Assembly: GCF_042667405.1 (NCBI RefSeq)
Contig: NZ_JBHVAL010000003.1
Span: 62,001-126,000 of the forward strand
DNA: 64,000 nucleotides
Direction: 5' to 3'
Source of the DNA: Arthrobacter sp042667405
GTDB taxonomy: Bacteria; Actinomycetota; Actinomycetes; Actinomycetales; Micrococcaceae
Numbering within the stretch: position 1 is the first letter of the stretch; every line of letters starts with the position of its first letter. Below the pieces are notes generated by a model. It saw only the letters and a program-made list of their open reading frames with translations, ran no database searches and was not told where the DNA came from. The position numbers were made by a program, and so were the translations under genes. This document shows positions 16,035-25,057 of the stretch, one piece after another.

Positions 16035-17585
16035 CTAGACGAATTCCTTGAGGAGCTTGTACCCGGCCACTTTGTCTTCCAGGGAGATAACGGCCATGTC
16101 GTGGTCGGTGGTGCTCACGTCAGTGAGGGCGCCGTAGGTGAAGGCCGGGGCAGGGGAGCCGCTTTTGAGGCAGGGGAAGGCGATGAATCGTCCAGCGGCA
16201 GTTCCGTCGCCGGAATAATCCTGCTCGGTGCGCTTTGCAGGCACTTCATACGAGCCATAATTCCAGCACACAAAGGCGTCTTCGAAGCTGGCTCCGCGGA
16301 ATTTTCCAGTGCGGGTATCCATCAGATTCGACTTGAAGGGGTTACCCGTGATGACAAATTCGCCGTGACTTGCCGAGGGTATAAGGCCGGTGACGCCCCA
16401 GCTGTGCACTTCTACCGGCTTGCTCTCCCACGCGGATTTTCCAGTGAGGGGATCGTAGCCAACAACCTTCGAAAGTCCGCCCCGGTATGTCCCGGCGGGA
16501 AATTCGATGTAACCGGCTTCGTATTCGCAGCGGACGGGGAAGGCGTCGCCGCCCTCCAGCTTGGTGGCCTGAGTGCCCATAGTGCCGGAACACTCAACCT
16601 GCGAACCGTCCGCGGTCCATAGAACCCGACCACTGGATGCACGAAGCCCAACTGTTTTTGTAGTGTCGCGCAGGTTCATCGAGTGGGTTTCCTGGGAGAC
16701 TTTGTCCGGTGAGTAGGGCGTGGGGTTGATGCCGACTGAGCCAACGTAAAGATCCAGTTTTTCGGAGTACAGGAAGTGCGCATCGAACTCCGCACTGGCT
16801 CCCTTCCCGAAGATCTTTTCCAGCTCCGCTTCCCAGACCACTTTCCCGTTGTGGACATGGGCAAGTGTTTCGATGCCGCCGTTCACCACGAAGTACAGTT
16901 CCTTGCCGACCGGACGGAACAATCCCGACAGAGGAGTGATGTCTGGCTCATCCTCACCCAGGTCCAGATCCACCCAATGCTCAAACGACCCGTAGTCTTT
17001 GTCGAAGGTGATGAAGCACATGTCATTCAGGTCGACGCAGGCGTAGGGCCGGGTGGTGACCAGATCTGCCTCGCCCCGGTAGAGTTCCTTGCCGGTTGTC
17101 AGGTCAAAGGCCACCGGAGCGGTCCACCAGGCGAAGCCACCATTGTCGGCTGGCGGGGTTGCTGCCTGCAGGAAGATGGCTGCGCTCTTCCCGGTGTAGG
17201 TCCGGGTAACCACGGGTTCGAGGGGAGTGCCGGGGGAGCCCACTCCCGGGTGAACCGGCTGCTTCCACAGCTCCTTGCCAGTGGCGACGGAAAGGGCGTG
17301 TGCTTCCACGCCGCCGGCAACGCGGGTGTAGACCAGCGCCACGCCGTCGGCGACCACCGGCTGACCGATGGGTTCCAGCGCAACTTCCCAGGCCGCCGTC
17401 GCGGTTTCCTTGTTGCGGTCCGGTACTTCTGCGGACGCGGGCGGTTGGCTTGGGCTGGATTCGGCCGGACGAGGCAGCGGAAGCATGGTGCACGCGGAGA
17501 GCAGGACGGCTGTGCCGATGGCCAGTGCACCGAGTCCGAACGACGTGAAGCGGGCGCGGAGCATCGCGGGTCGAGAATGAGTCAA
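16035..17585 (-). CDS. Lipoprotein with PQQ-like beta-propeller
   Basis: A 516-residue exported protein. The TTG at 17585 is used as start because GGGGGAA precedes it; an ATG at 17564 has no such site. A signal peptide ends in a lipobox (LLSAC, about residue 31), so the mature protein is a lipoprotein on the outer face of the membrane. The rest has repeated PQQ-like propeller strands (ATGKELWKQP, TTGKELYRGE, NGKVVWEAE, SSGRVLWTADG, LTGKSAWES). No PQQ-binding or dehydrogenase catalytic motif can be claimed, and most such actinobacterial proteins have no known function. It is a single gene, divergent from a GAF regulator. Confidence 0.85.
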   Translation of the reverse strand: MTHSRPAMLRARFTSFGLGALAIGTAVLLSACTMLPLPRPAESSPSQPPASAEVPDRNKETATAAWEVALEPIGQPVVADGVALVYTRVAGGVEAHALSVATGKELWKQPVHPGVGSPGTPLEPVVTRTYTGKSAAIFLQAATPPADNGGFAWWTAPVAFDLTTGKELYRGEADLVTTRPYACVDLNDMCFITFDKDYGSFEHWVDLDLGEDEPDITPLSGLFRPVGKELYFVVNGGIETLAHVHNGKVVWEAELEKIFGKGASAEFDAHFLYSEKLDLYVGSVGINPTPYSPDKVSQETHSMNLRDTTKTVGLRASSGRVLWTADGSQVECSGTMGTQATKLEGGDAFPVRCEYEAGYIEFPAGTYRGGLSKVVGYDPLTGKSAWESKPVEVHSWGVTGLIPSASHGEFVITGNPFKSNLMDTRTGKFRGASFEDAFVCWNYGSYEVPAKRTEQDYSGDGTAAGRFIAFPCLKSGSPAPAFTYGALTDVSTTDHDMAVISLEDKVAGYKLLKEFV

Positions 17586-17651
17586 AGTTCCCCCAGAAAA
17601 AAGGCCATCGAGACGTGGCTCACATAGAGAATACAGCCAGTGGAGTCAAGT

Positions 17652-17709
17652 CACAGCCATTGGCTGTGTGGCCGGACCTGAGGGCGTCTTACGTCAGGGC
17701 CGGCCACAC
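17652..17709. promoter_or_regulatory. Two nested inverted repeats in a 447-base divergent intergenic region
   Basis: CACAGCCA-T-TGGCTGTG (17652-17668) is a perfect 8-bp-arm palindrome. It overlaps a second perfect 10-bp-arm repeat, GTGTGGCCGG (17666-17675) / CCGGCCACAC (17700-17709). They sit between the divergent lipoprotein (start 17585) and GAF-regulator (start 18033) genes. They could be an operator, or alternative transcript hairpins. No other element or gene is evident in 17586-18032. Confidence 0.45.
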
Positions 17710-18032
17710 TGGCTGCTGCTGGGGAAGGGGGGAAAGCAGCCAAAGGCGCCGCTGGCTTCGTCGTCCAAAGGCCAGTCGGTGCTTTGCGTGATTGGTTGGC
17801 GAGGCTCCAGCCACCCCAACTGCGGCCGTCCCCCGTCCCCCAAGAATCGGACAGCCTCACATCAAAGCAGTGCGTGTTGCGGCGGAATCGTGTCGCCATT
17901 CTTGGGGGGAGATTCCGCAGCTACGGCATTTGTGACCCGCAACACAACGCCGGGCCGCGCGGTTTACACTGGAGGGGCGGCGCACGCCCTGATCGTGGTC
18001 CGGCAATTCGATGGTGAGTTGGAGGAATCTGC

Positions 18033-19319
18033 ATGCCAAGTGTCACTGCTGATGCAGCGCGCTTTGATGGCCTGAGGCTATCCGCACCATCTGAGTACGC
18101 GCGCATCCTCCGCAAGGCCCACGAGGCCACCATTTCCGGCCGTCCGGATCCCCATATTCCGGCGTCGTTGCTGGAGTCCTGGCGGCGTTCCCTGGCTCTC
18201 GGAATCAACCCCGAGCGGCACAGTCCCTTGCGCCGGCACGAGGTGGAGGAGGCCCGGACGCTCGGCGCCGGTCATCCGTTGGCGTCCGTGATACCGGCAC
18301 TCACGCAACTTCTGGCCGACGAAACCCCGGACGGGAGGCATCTCCTGATCGTCACCGACCATCAAGGCGAGGTGCTGTGGCGCGTGGGCAGCAGCCATGC
18401 CCTCCGGCAGGCCGATTCCCTGGAATTCGTTGAAGGGGCCGACTGGTCCGAGTCGGGAATCGGCACCAACGCCATCAGCGAGGCCCTGATCACCCGGGCA
18501 CCGGCGCAGCTGCTCTCAGCCGAGCACCTCGTCCGTTCCCATCACGAGTGGGCCTGCACGGCATCGCCCATCCGTGACCCCCACAGCAACCGGATCCTTG
18601 GAATCCTCGACGTCTCCGGGCCCATCAATACCGTCACCCCGGACAGTCTCCGCATGGTGCGCTGCGCTGTCCGCTTGGCCGAGGAACTGCTGCGGTCCAG
18701 CCGTCCAGCTGCCACTGCGGCTGACGGAACACCCGTCACGCTGAAACTGAACCTCTTGGGGGACACACCAACAGCAGAGGTCGACGGCGGTGCGCGCCTC
18801 CCGCTGACACTCCGCCGGGCGGAAATCCTGGCTTTGCTGGCCTCACGTTCGGGCGGTTGGAGCGCTGACGAGTTGGCATATCACGTGCACGGCGAGGACG
18901 GCGCGGCCGCTTCCGTTCGAACGGAGATGCACCGGATCCGTGCGACCTTGGGGAAGGTGGTGGAACCCAACCCGTATCGCTTCGCCGCCGGAATGGAGGT
19001 GATGACGGACGCCTCCATGGTCGCTCGACATTTGCGGGAGGGGCGCGTTGCTGAAGCCCTGGCGGGATACCGTGCACCGCTCCTTGCCCGCTCGGGCAAC
19101 CTGGCGATTGAACTCCTTCGCGATGAGCTCAACGCAGCAGTCAGCTCATCCGTGCGGGCCAGCGGCGATCAGGACCTCATCCTCCGTTGGTGTTCCACGG
19201 ACATGGGCGCCGATGATTTCGATGCGTGGGCTGCTGCCGTAGCGGCTGTCGGCAACGATCCACGCCTCGGGCTGCTGCAGGCGCGGATGGCCCGAAGGGA
19301 CCGCGAGTTCGGGGCGTAG
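18033..19319 (+). CDS. GAF-domain transcriptional regulator with C-terminal winged-helix region
   Basis: A 428-residue cytosolic regulator of the type found beside alcohol/aldehyde dehydrogenase operons in actinobacteria. The N-terminal part has the family motif 'SWRRSLALGINPERH' (about residues 49-63). A GAF sensor domain follows (about 85-215, containing SESGIGTNAISEAL and ILGILDVSGP). The last 170 or so residues contain a winged-helix-like DNA-binding region (RRAEILALLASR, RTEMHRIRATLG) and replace the sigma-54 AAA+ domain of AcoR-type relatives, so it is probably a sigma-70 regulator. The start has TTGGAGGAA seven bases upstream. The flavin monooxygenase-alcohol dehydrogenase operon 3 kb away is a plausible target; this is inferred from context only. 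Confidence 0.82.
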   Translation: MPSVTADAARFDGLRLSAPSEYARILRKAHEATISGRPDPHIPASLLESWRRSLALGINPERHSPLRRHEVEEARTLGAGHPLASVIPALTQLLADETPDGRHLLIVTDHQGEVLWRVGSSHALRQADSLEFVEGADWSESGIGTNAISEALITRAPAQLLSAEHLVRSHHEWACTASPIRDPHSNRILGILDVSGPINTVTPDSLRMVRCAVRLAEELLRSSRPAATAADGTPVTLKLNLLGDTPTAEVDGGARLPLTLRRAEILALLASRSGGWSADELAYHVHGEDGAAASVRTEMHRIRATLGKVVEPNPYRFAAGMEVMTDASMVARHLREGRVAEALAGYRAPLLARSGNLAIELLRDELNAAVSSSVRASGDQDLILRWCSTDMGADDFDAWAAAVAAVGNDPRLGLLQARMARRDREFGA

Positions 19320-19351
19320 CCGGACTCCATGTTGTCTTGTCCACGGACGGC

Positions 19352-21317
19352 TTAGGGGACAGGCGTCATGGATCCCCAGCCTAGGCCGACCTGGCTGCGG
19401 CCCAGCCAGCCCCCGGAACCGTTGCTGGGGTACAGCCAGAGTACGCCGTTCCTGTCGGCGGCCAGGAGATCTGTGTTGCCGTCGCCGCTGTAGTCACCTG
19501 AGCCGATGATGGCGGTCATGACGTTCCAGCCTTGACCGACCTGGGCCCGGNNNNNNNNNNNNNNNNNNNNNNNNNNNNNNNNNNNNNNNNNNNNNNNNNN
19601 NNNNNNNNNNNNNNNNNNNNNNNNNNNNNNNNNNNNNNNNNNNNNNNNNNCCGAACCAGCCGCCCGAGCCGTTGCCGGGGTATAGCCAGAGGGCGCCTGC
19701 GGTGTCCCGGGCGAGCACGTCCATGGTTCCGTCACCGTTGAAGTCGCCCGGGCCGATGACGGCGGTCATGACGTTCCAGCCTTGGCCGACCTGGGCCCGG
19801 CCGAACCAGCCGCCCGAGCCGTTGCCGGGGTATAGCCAGAGGGCGCCTGCGGTGTCCCGGGCGAGCACGTCCATGGTTCCGTCACCGTTGAAGTCACCCG
19901 GGCCGATGATGGCGGTCATGACGTTCCAGCCTTGCCCGACCTGGGCCCGGCCCAACCAGCCACTCGAACCGTTGCCCGGGTACAGCCAGAGGGCTCCTGC
20001 GCTGTCGCGGGCCAGCACATCGGCGGTGCTGTCACCGTTGAAATCACCTGAGCCGATGATGACCGTCATGACATTCCAGCCCTGTCCGACCTGGGCCCGG
20101 TCCAACCATCCGCCCGAGCCGTTGCCCGGGTACAGCCACAGGGTTCCTGCGGTGTCGCGGGCGAGCACGTCCGTCGTGCCGTCGTCGTTGTAGTCCTTCC
20201 TGGGTGTGGCCCCATCCAGCACCCTGACAGTATTGCTGAAGCTGGTCACGTAGATCTTGTTGGTCAACGGGTTCACTGCCACCGAGTGATGGCCTCCGGC
20301 GGCAACGATCGCCGAGGTATCTGTGGTCCCGTCGATCACCGTCACGGCATTGGGCGTGCTGCCATAGCTGTAGCCGGTGACGTAGATTTTGTTGGTCGCA
20401 GGGTTTACAGCCAGCGCGCTTCCACCGCCCCTTACGGTGGTTGGGGTGTTGGTGTCACCGTCGACCACTGTCACAGCGTCATCGCCGGAGACGTAGATTT
20501 TGTTGGTCCACGGGTTCACCGCCACCGCCGCCGGATGATTGGCTGTGGTGAGTTCCGCGTTGATGGTGTTGGTGGCGCCGTCGATCACGGTCAAAATGTT
20601 GCTGTCCCGATTGGCTACGTAAATTTTGTTGGTTTCCGGATTCACCGCCACGGACATCGGGTGGTATCCGGTGGTTATGGGAATGGTTGCTGTGGAGTTG
20701 GTGTCCCCGTCAATCACTGCCACGGTTCCCCCGTTCGAAGGGGCGACGTAGATGGTGTTGGTCACCGGGTTCACTGCCAGCTTGCCCACCCCGGTGGGTA
20801 TGGGAATGGTTGCTGTGGTGTTGGTGTCCCCGTCGATCACCGCCACACGGCGGCCGTCACCGGCAGCGTAAACCTTGTTGGTCACTTCGTTCACTGCCAG
20901 CATCCCTGCGTCGGGGATGACTGCGAAGCCGATGTCAGCAACGGTGTTGGAGGCCCCGTCAATCACCCCCAGGGAGGCGCCGCACGCACAACCGGACCCG
21001 TCACCCTTTGTGAAGTAGATTTTGTTCGTCTCCGGATTTACAACCATCGACCGGCCATCACCGCTCCTTCCGGTCTGGATGGTCGCAGTGGTGTTGGTGG
21101 GCCCGTCGATCACGGTCACGGTGTCGTCATAGTTGTTGACGTAAATTTTGTCAGTCGCTTGGTTCACCGCTATTGCCGCCGACCTGGGCCCAGTGGGCAG
21201 AGTCGTATCTGCTCGCGCCGGGTGGGCGAGCCCTACGAGCAATAGAGAGCCCAGCATCACCGCAGAGGCTGATGACGCCACAACCCTCCGGTGGCCCAAG
21301 GCATCTTTGTGTTCCAT
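19352..21317 (-). CDS. Secreted beta-propeller plus FG-GAP-like repeat protein, interrupted by assembly gap
   Basis: A signal peptide (SSASAVMLGSLLLVGLAHPARA) is followed by about nine YVTN-type propeller repeats (N-x-x-T-N-K-I-Y-V ... TVIDG, about residues 40-370) and then near-identical 50-residue repeats (NGDGTMDVLARD, LWLYPGNGSGGW, RAQVGQGWNVMT) of FG-GAP/VCBS character with Asp-rich calcium-binding loops. The protein ends at a TAG near 19352. The 100-N gap lies inside the repeats and puts the two sides in different frames, but removing it restores one frame of 621 residues, so I treat this as one gene. It is presumably an extracellular carbohydrate- or surface-binding protein with no enzymatic motif. 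The true repeat number is unknown. Confidence 0.8.
19402..20220 (-). repeat. Tandem 150-bp coding repeats (50-residue FG-GAP-like units)
   Basis: Units begin at 19651, 19801, 19951 and 20101, exactly 150 bases apart, with a more diverged unit at about 19402. The 19651 and 19801 copies are almost identical, which explains the collapse and gap in the assembly. They encode the WLYPGNGSGGW / GQGWNVMT units of the secreted protein. Confidence 0.9.
19551..19650. other. Assembly gap of 100 N
   Basis: A placeholder gap between CTGGGCCCGG and CCGAACCAGC. The same two strings are directly joined at 19791-19810, so the gap falls on a repeat-unit boundary. Its real length is most simply zero or a multiple of 150 bases. 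Confidence 0.95.
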
Positions 21318-21426
21318 GGCAGGTCCCCCCAGTCGCGTACGGCTTTTGCCAAATCTTGCCTGCAGACTACACCGCTGGAAGGTTGCCGTTCGGGATCCGG
21401 GGTGGACGCCCCAGGGTTGGACCCCC

Positions 21427-22482
21427 TCACGGATGAACGAGGATCTTCACCGCCGTGTCGTTGTGGTGGATCAGTGTGTTAAAACCCTTCTCCACCAGTT
21501 CCTCCAGTGCGATCCTGCCCGTGATGAAGGGCTTGAGGTCAACCTTTCCCTCCTGGACGAGCTTGATGGCCTCAGTGTGATCCCGGACGTAGGCGATGGT
21601 GCCGCGCAGATCGATTTCCTTCAGCACTATTTTCTGCATGTCCACCGTGGCCGGGTGGCCCCAAATGGACACGTTCACCACCACGCCGGCGGGCTTCACT
21701 GCCGTCAGCAGGGTGTCCAGCACCGCGTTGACCCCGGCGCATTCGAAGGCCACGTCCGCCCCAACGCCGTCGGTGAGCTCCAGGATCCGGGCCTGAAGAT
21801 CTTCCTGGCTGGGATCAATCACATGATCTGCAACCCCGCTGGAGATCGCCTTCTCCTTGCGGGCTGCACTGAGTTCACTGATGACGGTGGTGACCCCCTG
21901 GCTTTTCAGAACGGCCGCCGTCAACAATCCGATGGGCCCGGAGCCACCCACCAGGGCGACATCGCCCGCTTTGGCCCCACTGCGCGTCACGGCGTGATGG
22001 GCTACGGACAGCGGCTCGATCAGGGCCGCTTCGTCCAGTGGAATGTCGCCGACCTTGTGGACCCAGCGGGTGTCGACCACCACCATGCTCCCCAGGCCGC
22101 CGCCTCCACCGGAGAGCCCAATGAAGCCCATCTTGGTGCAGAGGTGGTAGTTGCCGGCTTTGCAGGGCGGGCACTCATCGCAGACGAAGTAGGGCTCCAC
22201 CACGACGTTGTCGCCGACTTCAAGAGCCTGAACGCCACCTCCAAGTTCCACGATGGTCCCCGAGAATTCGTGTCCCATGGTCACCGGTGCTTCTTCCTGT
22301 GACAGGGGATGGGGGTGCCCCGGCGAAGGCACAAAGATGGGGCCTTCGAGGAACTCGTGGAGATCGGTTCCACAGATACCGCACCATGCCACCTGGATCT
22401 TGACGGTGCCGGGCCGCACCTGCGGCTCGTCGACGTCGTCGATCCTTATGTCGTTCCGGGCGTGAAATCGTGCTGCTTTCAA
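21427..22482 (-). CDS. Zinc-dependent alcohol dehydrogenase, 2,3-butanediol dehydrogenase-like
   Basis: A 351-residue MDR-superfamily dehydrogenase. I take the TTG at 22482 as start, because AAGGAG precedes it and the protein then begins with the usual MKAARFH-type N-terminus. Catalytic zinc ligands are in CGICGTD (about 35) and GHEFSG (about 69-74, with the following E); structural-zinc cysteines are in CDECPPCKAGNYHLC (about 99-113). The NAD-binding loop is VGGSGPIGLL (about 177). It oxidises or reduces a secondary alcohol/ketone such as butanediol/acetoin in the cytosol. It lies ten bases behind the flavin monooxygenase gene in the same operon, which suggests linked oxidation of an alcohol and its ketone. 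Confidence 0.9.
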   Translation of the reverse strand: MKAARFHARNDIRIDDVDEPQVRPGTVKIQVAWCGICGTDLHEFLEGPIFVPSPGHPHPLSQEEAPVTMGHEFSGTIVELGGGVQALEVGDNVVVEPYFVCDECPPCKAGNYHLCTKMGFIGLSGGGGGLGSMVVVDTRWVHKVGDIPLDEAALIEPLSVAHHAVTRSGAKAGDVALVGGSGPIGLLTAAVLKSQGVTTVISELSAARKEKAISSGVADHVIDPSQEDLQARILELTDGVGADVAFECAGVNAVLDTLLTAVKPAGVVVNVSIWGHPATVDMQKIVLKEIDLRGTIAYVRDHTEAIKLVQEGKVDLKPFITGRIALEELVEKGFNTLIHHNDTAVKILVHP

Positions 22483-22492
22483 GGCTGGCTCC

Positions 22493-24283
22493 TTAGCGCG
22501 TGTGGTGGGATGGCTGCAGGCTGTACACGGGGGTGGGCAGTCCCTCCATGCGGGCCTTGAGCTGCAGTGCGAGGTACTTGGAGTAGTGCCTGCTCTGATG
22601 CAGATTTCCCCCGTGGATCCAGAGGTTCTCGACATTGGTGGGCTTCCACATGTTGCGCAGTTCGCCCTCCCATGGGCCCGGATCTTTGGGGGTGTCGGAG
22701 CCGTAGCCCCAGCACTTGCCCACCTGGTCGGCGACTTCGGGGGAGACGAGGTCCGCGAGCCAACCGTTCATGGAGCCATAGCCCGTGGCGTAGATGATCA
22801 CATCGGCTTCGAGTTCGTCGCCGTTGTCCATGATCACGGCGTTCCCGGTGATCTTGCTGACCTGGCCGTTGGCGAGTTTCACGCGACCGTCGATGATCAG
22901 CTGCGAAGCACCGACGTCGATGTAGTAGCCGGAGCCGCGTCGCAGGTACTTGAGGAACAGGCCTGAACCATCCACCCCGAAGTCCAGTTCAAATCCGGCG
23001 GCTTCGAGCTGGGAGTAAAAGTCGGCGTCGCGCTTTGCTATCTCTTGGTACACAGGCACCTGCGCGTCCGGAAGGATGCGGTACGGGAGCGAGGCGAACA
23101 GGAGGTCGGCCTTCTCGGTGGTCACGCCGTTGGCCAGTGCCCGCTCGGAGTAGAGATCCCCGAGGGCAAGGTCCATCAGCGATTCGCTGCGGGCGATGTG
23201 GGTGGATGAGCGTTGGACCATGGTGACGTCGGCGCCGTGCTCCCAGAGGTCCGCGCAAATGTCGTGTGCCGAGTTGTTGGAGCCGATCACTACTGCCTTT
23301 TTGCCGGTCCAGTCGCCGCCGCCAGGATGCTTGGAGGAATGGTATTGCTCGCCGAGGAAGGTCTCAGCGCCGTCGAAGACAGGGATGTTCGGATAACCGG
23401 AAACGCCGAGCGCGAAGACGAGTTGCCGGGGACGCAAGGTGACCCTTTCGCCGTCGCGAATGACATTGACCTCCCAGGTGCCGCTTTCCTCGTCCCAGCG
23501 CACCTTGGTGCATTCGGTGTTGGACCAGTAGTTGAGCTCCATGATGCTGGTGTAGTGCTCCAACCAGTCGCCGATCTTGTCCTTGGCTGCGAAGACGGGC
23601 CAGTCGTCGGGGAAGTTCAGGTACGGCAGGTGGTCGTACCAGACGGGGTCGTGCAGGTGCAGGGACTTGTACCGGTTGCGCCAAGCGTCGCCGGGACGGG
23701 CGTTCTTGTCGACGATGATGGTGGGCACGCCCAGCCGGCGAAGCCGCGCGCCGAGTCCAATGCCGCCTTGGCCGCCGCCGATGACCACCGCGTACGGCTG
23801 GTCCTCGTAGCCGAGGCGGGCGGCATCCTCCTCTCTGCGTTCCAGCCAGGATTTCCGACCTTTTTCGATATTGTGGGTGACCCCTTGTTCGCGGTTGGGG
23901 CCCTTCTTTTCTTCGAAGCCCTTGAGCTCCTGCATGGTTGTGAGGAGCGTCCAGCATTTGCCGTTGCGGAGCCGCAGGTGTGCATAGCCCCTGCCTTGCA
24001 GCGTTTCGAAGTTCACCCAGGCTTCGGGGTTGGCGGCGTCGCCCGTGGCGTCTTCGGCCAAGGTCCACTGGGCAGGCTGGACGTCTGCGAGTACGGCTTC
24101 CAGCATGTCCTTGATGGCGTCCTTGCCCTCGAGGGTTTTGAGATTCCAGGTGAAGGAGACGAAGTCGCGCCAATACGATTCGTCTTCGAAGAGTTCCAAT
24201 ACGGCGTGGATGTCCTGGCTGCGCAGAGCGTCGTCGAACTGCGTCAACCAGGCTTCCACCGCACCGTTGGCTGTGTCAGGCAT
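22493..24283 (-). CDS. Flavin-containing monooxygenase (Baeyer-Villiger-like) with NTF2-like N-terminal domain
   Basis: 596 residues from the ATG at 24283, which has AAAGAGGAA upstream. Residues 1-130 form a SnoaL/NTF2-like domain. The rest is a two-dinucleotide flavoprotein: FAD loop VVIGGGQGGIG (166-176), NADPH loop VVIGSNNSAHD (331-341), and the late ATGYGSMNGW motif typical of this class. A Baeyer-Villiger or hydroxylating oxygenase acting on a ketone is likely. The exact BVMO fingerprint FxGxxxHxxxW is only approximated by LGEQYHSSKHP. It is the first gene of a two-gene operon with the alcohol dehydrogenase. The N-terminal fusion is frequent in actinobacterial relatives; its job is unknown. 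Confidence 0.88.
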   Translation of the reverse strand: MPDTANGAVEAWLTQFDDALRSQDIHAVLELFEDESYWRDFVSFTWNLKTLEGKDAIKDMLEAVLADVQPAQWTLAEDATGDAANPEAWVNFETLQGRGYAHLRLRNGKCWTLLTTMQELKGFEEKKGPNREQGVTHNIEKGRKSWLERREEDAARLGYEDQPYAVVIGGGQGGIGLGARLRRLGVPTIIVDKNARPGDAWRNRYKSLHLHDPVWYDHLPYLNFPDDWPVFAAKDKIGDWLEHYTSIMELNYWSNTECTKVRWDEESGTWEVNVIRDGERVTLRPRQLVFALGVSGYPNIPVFDGAETFLGEQYHSSKHPGGGDWTGKKAVVIGSNNSAHDICADLWEHGADVTMVQRSSTHIARSESLMDLALGDLYSERALANGVTTEKADLLFASLPYRILPDAQVPVYQEIAKRDADFYSQLEAAGFELDFGVDGSGLFLKYLRRGSGYYIDVGASQLIIDGRVKLANGQVSKITGNAVIMDNGDELEADVIIYATGYGSMNGWLADLVSPEVADQVGKCWGYGSDTPKDPGPWEGELRNMWKPTNVENLWIHGGNLHQSRHYSKYLALQLKARMEGLPTPVYSLQPSHHTR

Positions 24284-24409
24284 GATTCCTCTTTCCGTTG
24301 CTGGCGAGGGGACACCATCCGGCACGTCATTGGCTGGAAAGTGGCCCACGTCACAAGTAAAGGGCGGAGGGGGTTACAAGAGGGTTACACGATGCGTCGC
24401 CTGTGGAAA

Positions 24410-24856
24410 CTAGGCCCCAACAACCGAGTATTCACTCCTCAGTTTCGTGGACAGGCGTTCGATGTTCTTCGTTGAGGGACTCCCGGACGCGACGGCGCTG
24501 AAGTCGACCACCATCCAGTTGCTGCCCCGCACAATGTTGATGTCGCCCTGCCTGGAGCCGGCCAGGATCTTGTAACTCTTCTCAACGCTTTCCTGGTCCG
24601 GGTAGAGGTCCACCTGCACGTGCTCGGAACACAGCCGCTGGGCCGAGACCAACTTCACGCCGTCGCTCATGGGAACTACCGGATCGCCGACGGGCTGCGG
24701 ATTGCACTCCAGGACGTCATCCACGGCAGCAAACGCCTCATCGATGGAGTTGAAAGAGTGAAGCTCAGAGGTGAGCTTTTGTTGCCCTGTGCACGCGGTG
24801 ATGCCGGCAAGGACCAGGCACACAATTCCAATGGCCACTGAACGCTTGCGCTTCAT
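24410..24856 (-). CDS. Small exported lipoprotein of unknown function
   Basis: 148 residues from the ATG at 24856 (MKRKRS). A basic N-terminus and hydrophobic core end in a lipobox-like ITAC (about residue 22), so the mature protein should be anchored outside the membrane. The remaining 125 residues include the short motifs ECNPQPVGDP, RLCSEHVQVDLYP and GSNWMVVDF. I do not recognise the family. A single gene with no clear operon partner. Confidence 0.75.
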   Translation of the reverse strand: MKRKRSVAIGIVCLVLAGITACTGQQKLTSELHSFNSIDEAFAAVDDVLECNPQPVGDPVVPMSDGVKLVSAQRLCSEHVQVDLYPDQESVEKSYKILAGSRQGDINIVRGSNWMVVDFSAVASGSPSTKNIERLSTKLRSEYSVVGA

Positions 24857-24944
24857 CACGCATACCCCCCAAGGTTGTTGACGTCCTTTCAATGTAGCCG
24901 CAGGGGCGGACGTGGGTGCGGAAACGTTCGACGGCGCCAACGTA

Positions 24945-24964
24945 CGACGGCGGTCGCGTCACCG
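24945..24964 (+). repeat. 20-bp intergenic repeat, copy 1 of 3
   Basis: CGACGGCGGTCGCGTCACCG occurs here and again at 33717-33736 and, within the segmental duplication, at 37177-37196. All copies are non-coding and near small lipoprotein genes. The flanks after it are loosely similar too. Role unknown. Confidence 0.6.
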
Positions 24965-25057
24965 TCCGCTGGTGCCCGCCGTTTAACCTGTGTGAATTGA
25001 GGGTGTCGCTGAGAGTTCGGCCCGATCTGTCCAACGTGCGTGGAACGCGCGATTGGA

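Noticed and set aside
19402..20220. Evenly spaced repeats as a CRISPR array
   Set aside because: Units are 150 bases, contiguous without spacers, and encode protein.
20286..21245. A 319-codon plus-strand frame opposite the propeller gene
   Set aside because: Periodic GVGVPVDH-type translation is the mirror image of the YVTN repeats on the other strand.
23213..24475. A 420-codon plus-strand frame opposite the flavin monooxygenase
   Set aside because: Shadow frame; the minus strand has FAD and NADPH motifs and a good start.
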